Shown here piece by piece: positions 61,706 to 64,000 of a stretch of 64,000 nucleotides of DNA. Positions within the stretch are counted from its first letter, which is position 1. Each line of letters begins with the position of its first letter. Position numbers and translations under genes: made by a program. Below the pieces are notes generated by a model. That model saw only the letters and a list, made by a program, of their open reading frames with translations. It did no database searches and was not told where the DNA came from. Origin of the DNA: Hyphomicrobiales bacterium (lineage in GTDB: Bacteria; Pseudomonadota; Alphaproteobacteria; Rhizobiales; Rhizobiaceae); contig UBNQ01000003.1 of assembly GCA_900466875.1 (NCBI GenBank), forward strand, positions 193,570 through 257,569. The letters are read 5' to 3'.

Positions 61706-64000
61706 TCACGCGCGCGCCTTGCTCTTGCGCGGCTGCTGTTCTTCTGCGGCGGTTGCCGGTGCGGGGTTCTTCTTTGCCTCTTCGTCGTGATCGGTCATGA
61801 CCGCCTTCAGCCGTGCAGAAATCGTGTTCTGCCGATTGTCGTTGGTGACCTTCTGGCCGACCAGATCGGTGACGTAGAACGTATCGATGACCTTTTCGCC
61901 GAAGGTGGTGATGCGCGCCGACTGGATGTCCAGCGACAGGTCGGCCAGACCGGCCGTGATATCCGCGAGCAGGCCGGTGCGATCGAGGCATTCGATCTCG
62001 ATGACGGTGAACTTGTTGGAGAGGCCGTTCGAGATGGTGACCGATGGCGAGATGTCGAAAGCCTTTGTCTTCTTGCGGGACTTGGCGCGGGTGGCAATGA
62101 CTTCCGGCAGCCGGCGCTTGCCCGACAGAACGTCCTCGATCATCCGGCCGATCGTTCCGGCGCGGCGAAGTTCGTCCTCGTCCACCGCAAATTCCCGGTT
62201 GATCAAGATCGTATCGAGCGCGCGGCCATCCGTCGTCGTAAAGATCTGCGCATCGACGATATTGGCGCCAGCGGCCGCGCAGGCGCCAGCGATGATCGAC
62301 AAAAGGCGCGGATGGTCGGGAGCCAGAACGGTGATTTCGGTGATCGCCCGGAAGGCATCGGTGCGGACCATCGTTGCCAGTGCATGCCCGGCGTGATCCG
62401 TACCGCGGATGAAGGTCGCATGGCGGATCTGATCGTCCAGCGACACGGCCAGGAGATAAGGCTGGTAGTGAAGCGACGAATAAGTCTTGCGCTCCTGTTC
62501 GTCCCAGGCAGCCAGCCCGTCGTGAAGCGCTTCTTCGGCGACACTTGCCCGCTCGCGGCGCGGCAGGTCGGAAAAGCCGCCGGAAAGCAGGATTTCGGTC
62601 TCGTAATAGAGGGTGCGCAGAAGCTGGCCCTTCCAGCCGTTCCACACACCGGGACCGACGGCGCGCGTATCGCAGATAGTCAGGACCAGCAGCAGCTTCA
62701 GCCGGTCCATGGACTGCACCACCTCGGTGAAGTCGCTGATCGTCTTGCGATCGTGCAGATCGCGGGTCTGGGCCGTCATCGACATGACGAGATGCTGCTC
62801 GATCAGCCAGACGACGATCTCGGTCTGCTTCTGGTTCAGGCCGAGCCTGGGGCACAGTTTGCGGGCCATGCGGGCTCCGGCGATCGAATGGTCCTCCTGC
62901 CGGCCCTTGGCGACATCGTGGAAAAGCACGGCGACGTAAAGCGCCTCACGTTCCTCGATGCCCGGCATGATCTTCGTGGCAAGCGGATGCGCTTCCTTCA
63001 TCTCGCCCTTGTCGATCTCCGACAGGGCTTCGACCGAGCGGATCAGGTGCTCATCGACGGTGTAGTGGTGATACATGTTGAACTGCATCATCGCCACGAC
63101 CTTGCCGAATTCGGGGATGAATCGACCGAGCACGCCAGCCTCGTTCATGCGGCGCAGCATCAACGCCGGATCGCGGCGCGATGTGAGGATCGACAGGAAC
63201 AGCCGGTTGGCCTCCTCGTTCTCCCGCACACTGTTGTCGATCAGCGAAAGCGACCGGGTCATGCGCTTCAGCGCATCCGGATGCAGTTCCAGTTCGTGAA
63301 TATCCGCCACATGGAAAAAGCGGATGATGTTGACCGGATCGCGGGTGAAGACATCCGGCGAGGCGAGCGTGATGCGGCCGCGATCGGTGACAAAATCCGT
63401 CGTGCCGGGGATCTTGTGCAGGCGCTTGGTGAAGCGCGAGATGACACGATTGGCAAGCCCTGGTGCGGCCTTGGCCTGCTGTTCTTCCAAAGCTGCGCAG
63501 AAGATGCGCGTCAGGTCGCCGACATCCTTGGCGACCAGGAAATAGTGCTTCATGAAGCGTTCCACGGCGGAAAGGCCGGGACGGGAATGGTATCCGAGAG
63601 AGGCTGCGATCTCGCGCTGGATATCGAAAGACAGACGCTCTTCGGACTTGCCGGTCAAGAAATGCATGTGGCAGCGGACGGCCCAGAGGAAATCGTCCGC
63701 CTTTTCGAACAGCCGGAATTCGCTGCGGGAAAAGACGCCAAGCTTGACCAGGTCAGCTGCGTCCTTGACCCGGTAGTAATATTTGGCGATCCAGAACAGG
63801 GTGTGAAGATCGCGCAGGCCGCCCTTGCCTTCCTTGACATTGGGCTCGACCAGATAACGCGTATCGCCGGATTTCTGATGCCGCTGGTCGCGCTCGGCGA
63901 GTTTGGCGCTGACGAATTCCGCACCGGTATCGGCCACGACTTCCTTATCGAACCGGGATTCGAGATCCGCATAAAGCCTCTCGCAGCCGCAGATCAGGCG
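61706..64000 (-). CDS. glnD: bifunctional uridylyltransferase/uridylyl-removing enzyme GlnD (5' end outside window)
   Basis: 765 codons are visible and the frame stays open to the window edge, so roughly the first 170-200 residues are missing. After the end of the nucleotidyltransferase domain come the linker domain ([24 protein letters not shown]), an HD domain for removal of UMP ([21 protein letters not shown]), and two C-terminal ACT domains that sense glutamine ([19 protein letters not shown] and [18 protein letters not shown]). GlnD modifies PII proteins to signal nitrogen status. A GTG at 63937 is an internal codon, not the start. Followed by murJ. Confidence 0.96.
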   Translation of the reverse strand, partial: RLICGCERLYADLESRFDKEVVADTGAEFVSAKLAERDQRHQKSGDTRYLVEPNVKEGKGGLRDLHTLFWIAKYYYRVKDAADLVKLGVFSRSEFRLFEKADDFLWAVRCHMHFLTGKSEERLSFDIQREIAASLGYHSRPGLSAVERFMKHYFLVAKDVGDLTRIFCAALEEQQAKAAPGLANRVISRFTKRLHKIPGTTDFVTDRGRITLASPDVFTRDPVNIIRFFHVADIHELELHPDALKRMTRSLSLIDNSVRENEEANRLFLSILTSRRDPALMLRRMNEAGVLGRFIPEFGKVVAMMQFNMYHHYTVDEHLIRSVEALSEIDKGEMKEAHPLATKIMPGIEEREALYVAVLFHDVAKGRQEDHSIAGARMARKLCPRLGLNQKQTEIVVWLIEQHLVMSMTAQTRDLHDRKTISDFTEVVQSMDRLKLLLVLTICDTRAVGPGVWNGWKGQLLRTLYYETEILLSGGFSDLPRRERASVAEEALHDGLAAWDEQERKTYSSLHYQPYLLAVSLDDQIRHATFIRGTDHAGHALATMVRTDAFRAITEITVLAPDHPRLLSIIAGACAAAGANIVDAQIFTTTDGRALDTILINREFAVDEDELRRAGTIGRMIEDVLSGKRRLPEVIATRAKSRKKTKAFDISPSVTISNGLSNKFTVIEIECLDRTGLLADITAGLADLSLDIQSARITTFGEKVIDTFYVTDLVGQKVTNDNRQNTISARLKAVMTDHDEEAKKNPAPATAAEEQQPRKSKARA

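Overview
The window is chromosomal DNA of an alphaproteobacterium, almost certainly a member of the Rhizobiaceae (Rhizobium/Agrobacterium/Sinorhizobium relatives). The reasons are the tkt-gap-pgk-fba (class I aldolase) set, zapA followed by a 6S-like RNA, many alphaproteobacterial DUF families (DUF465, DUF882, DUF1036, DUF1192, DUF1244, DUF1284, DUF4164), RcdA and GapR, a BioR/TTATCTATAA biotin regulon, TTAA-N7-TTAA CtrA boxes, and RIME-like palindromic intergenic repeats. Nearly all of the sequence is core genome. No phage, transposase, CRISPR array or tRNA gene is visible, and I found no frameshifted gene. glnD runs off the right edge.

Layout: 1-9.9 kb is mostly minus strand: yebC, a PPOX-like protein (plus), a secreted MBL-fold protein, a YmdB-type phosphodiesterase, 5-formyl-THF cyclo-ligase and a CNNM/CorC protein. 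It continues with a three-gene two-component cassette, the 6S-like RNA, zapA and a DUF4164 protein. From 10.2 to 22.2 kb lie the central carbon genes tkt, gap, pgk and fba (plus), interrupted by a LysR/reductase pair, a bioY-DUF1284 unit with its BioR repressor, a long non-coding and apparently structured stretch, and a K+/H+ antiporter. From 22.4 to 30.3 kb are PhzF, a 53-residue membrane protein, an MFS transporter, DUF1192, a candidate CtrA-driven small RNA next to rcdA, a P-loop kinase-like protein, rpmE, and an ABC exporter paired with a glucoamylase-like glycosidase.

From 30.3 to 36.7 kb come a MotA/TolQ-like plus MotB/OmpA-like pair with a small partner, an inositol monophosphatase, a SEL1-repeat protein coupled to a TenI-like protein, and a TSUP permease. 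From 36.8 to 47.6 kb are two DUF465 proteins, purEK, rpmJ, a TPR protein and an alpha/beta hydrolase, EamA, GNAT, pyk-DUF1036, an N-formylglutamate amidohydrolase-like protein, DUF1244, gapR and an amine oxidase. From 47.7 to 64 kb are a large secreted DUF882 protein, a sigma-54 response regulator, an M3 oligopeptidase, NfeD plus an SPFH protein, queCDE behind a preQ1-I riboswitch, an SDR, trpS, a small M15-like secreted protein, murJ and glnD.

Functional themes: glycolysis/pentose phosphate (tkt, gap, pgk, fba, pyk), purine and queuosine synthesis, cell envelope (murJ, two M15/DUF882 proteins, the MotA/OmpA pair), cell cycle (zapA, rcdA, gapR, CtrA boxes), and nitrogen control (glnD). The most interesting non-coding signals are (i) a roughly 100-nt three-hairpin transcript downstream of a perfect CtrA box and upstream of rcdA, which has its own CtrA box; (ii) a roughly 220-nt multi-helix element upstream of the K+/H+ antiporter; (iii) a 32-bp perfect palindrome that contains the bioR start codon; and (iv) a 27-bp palindrome upstream of fba.
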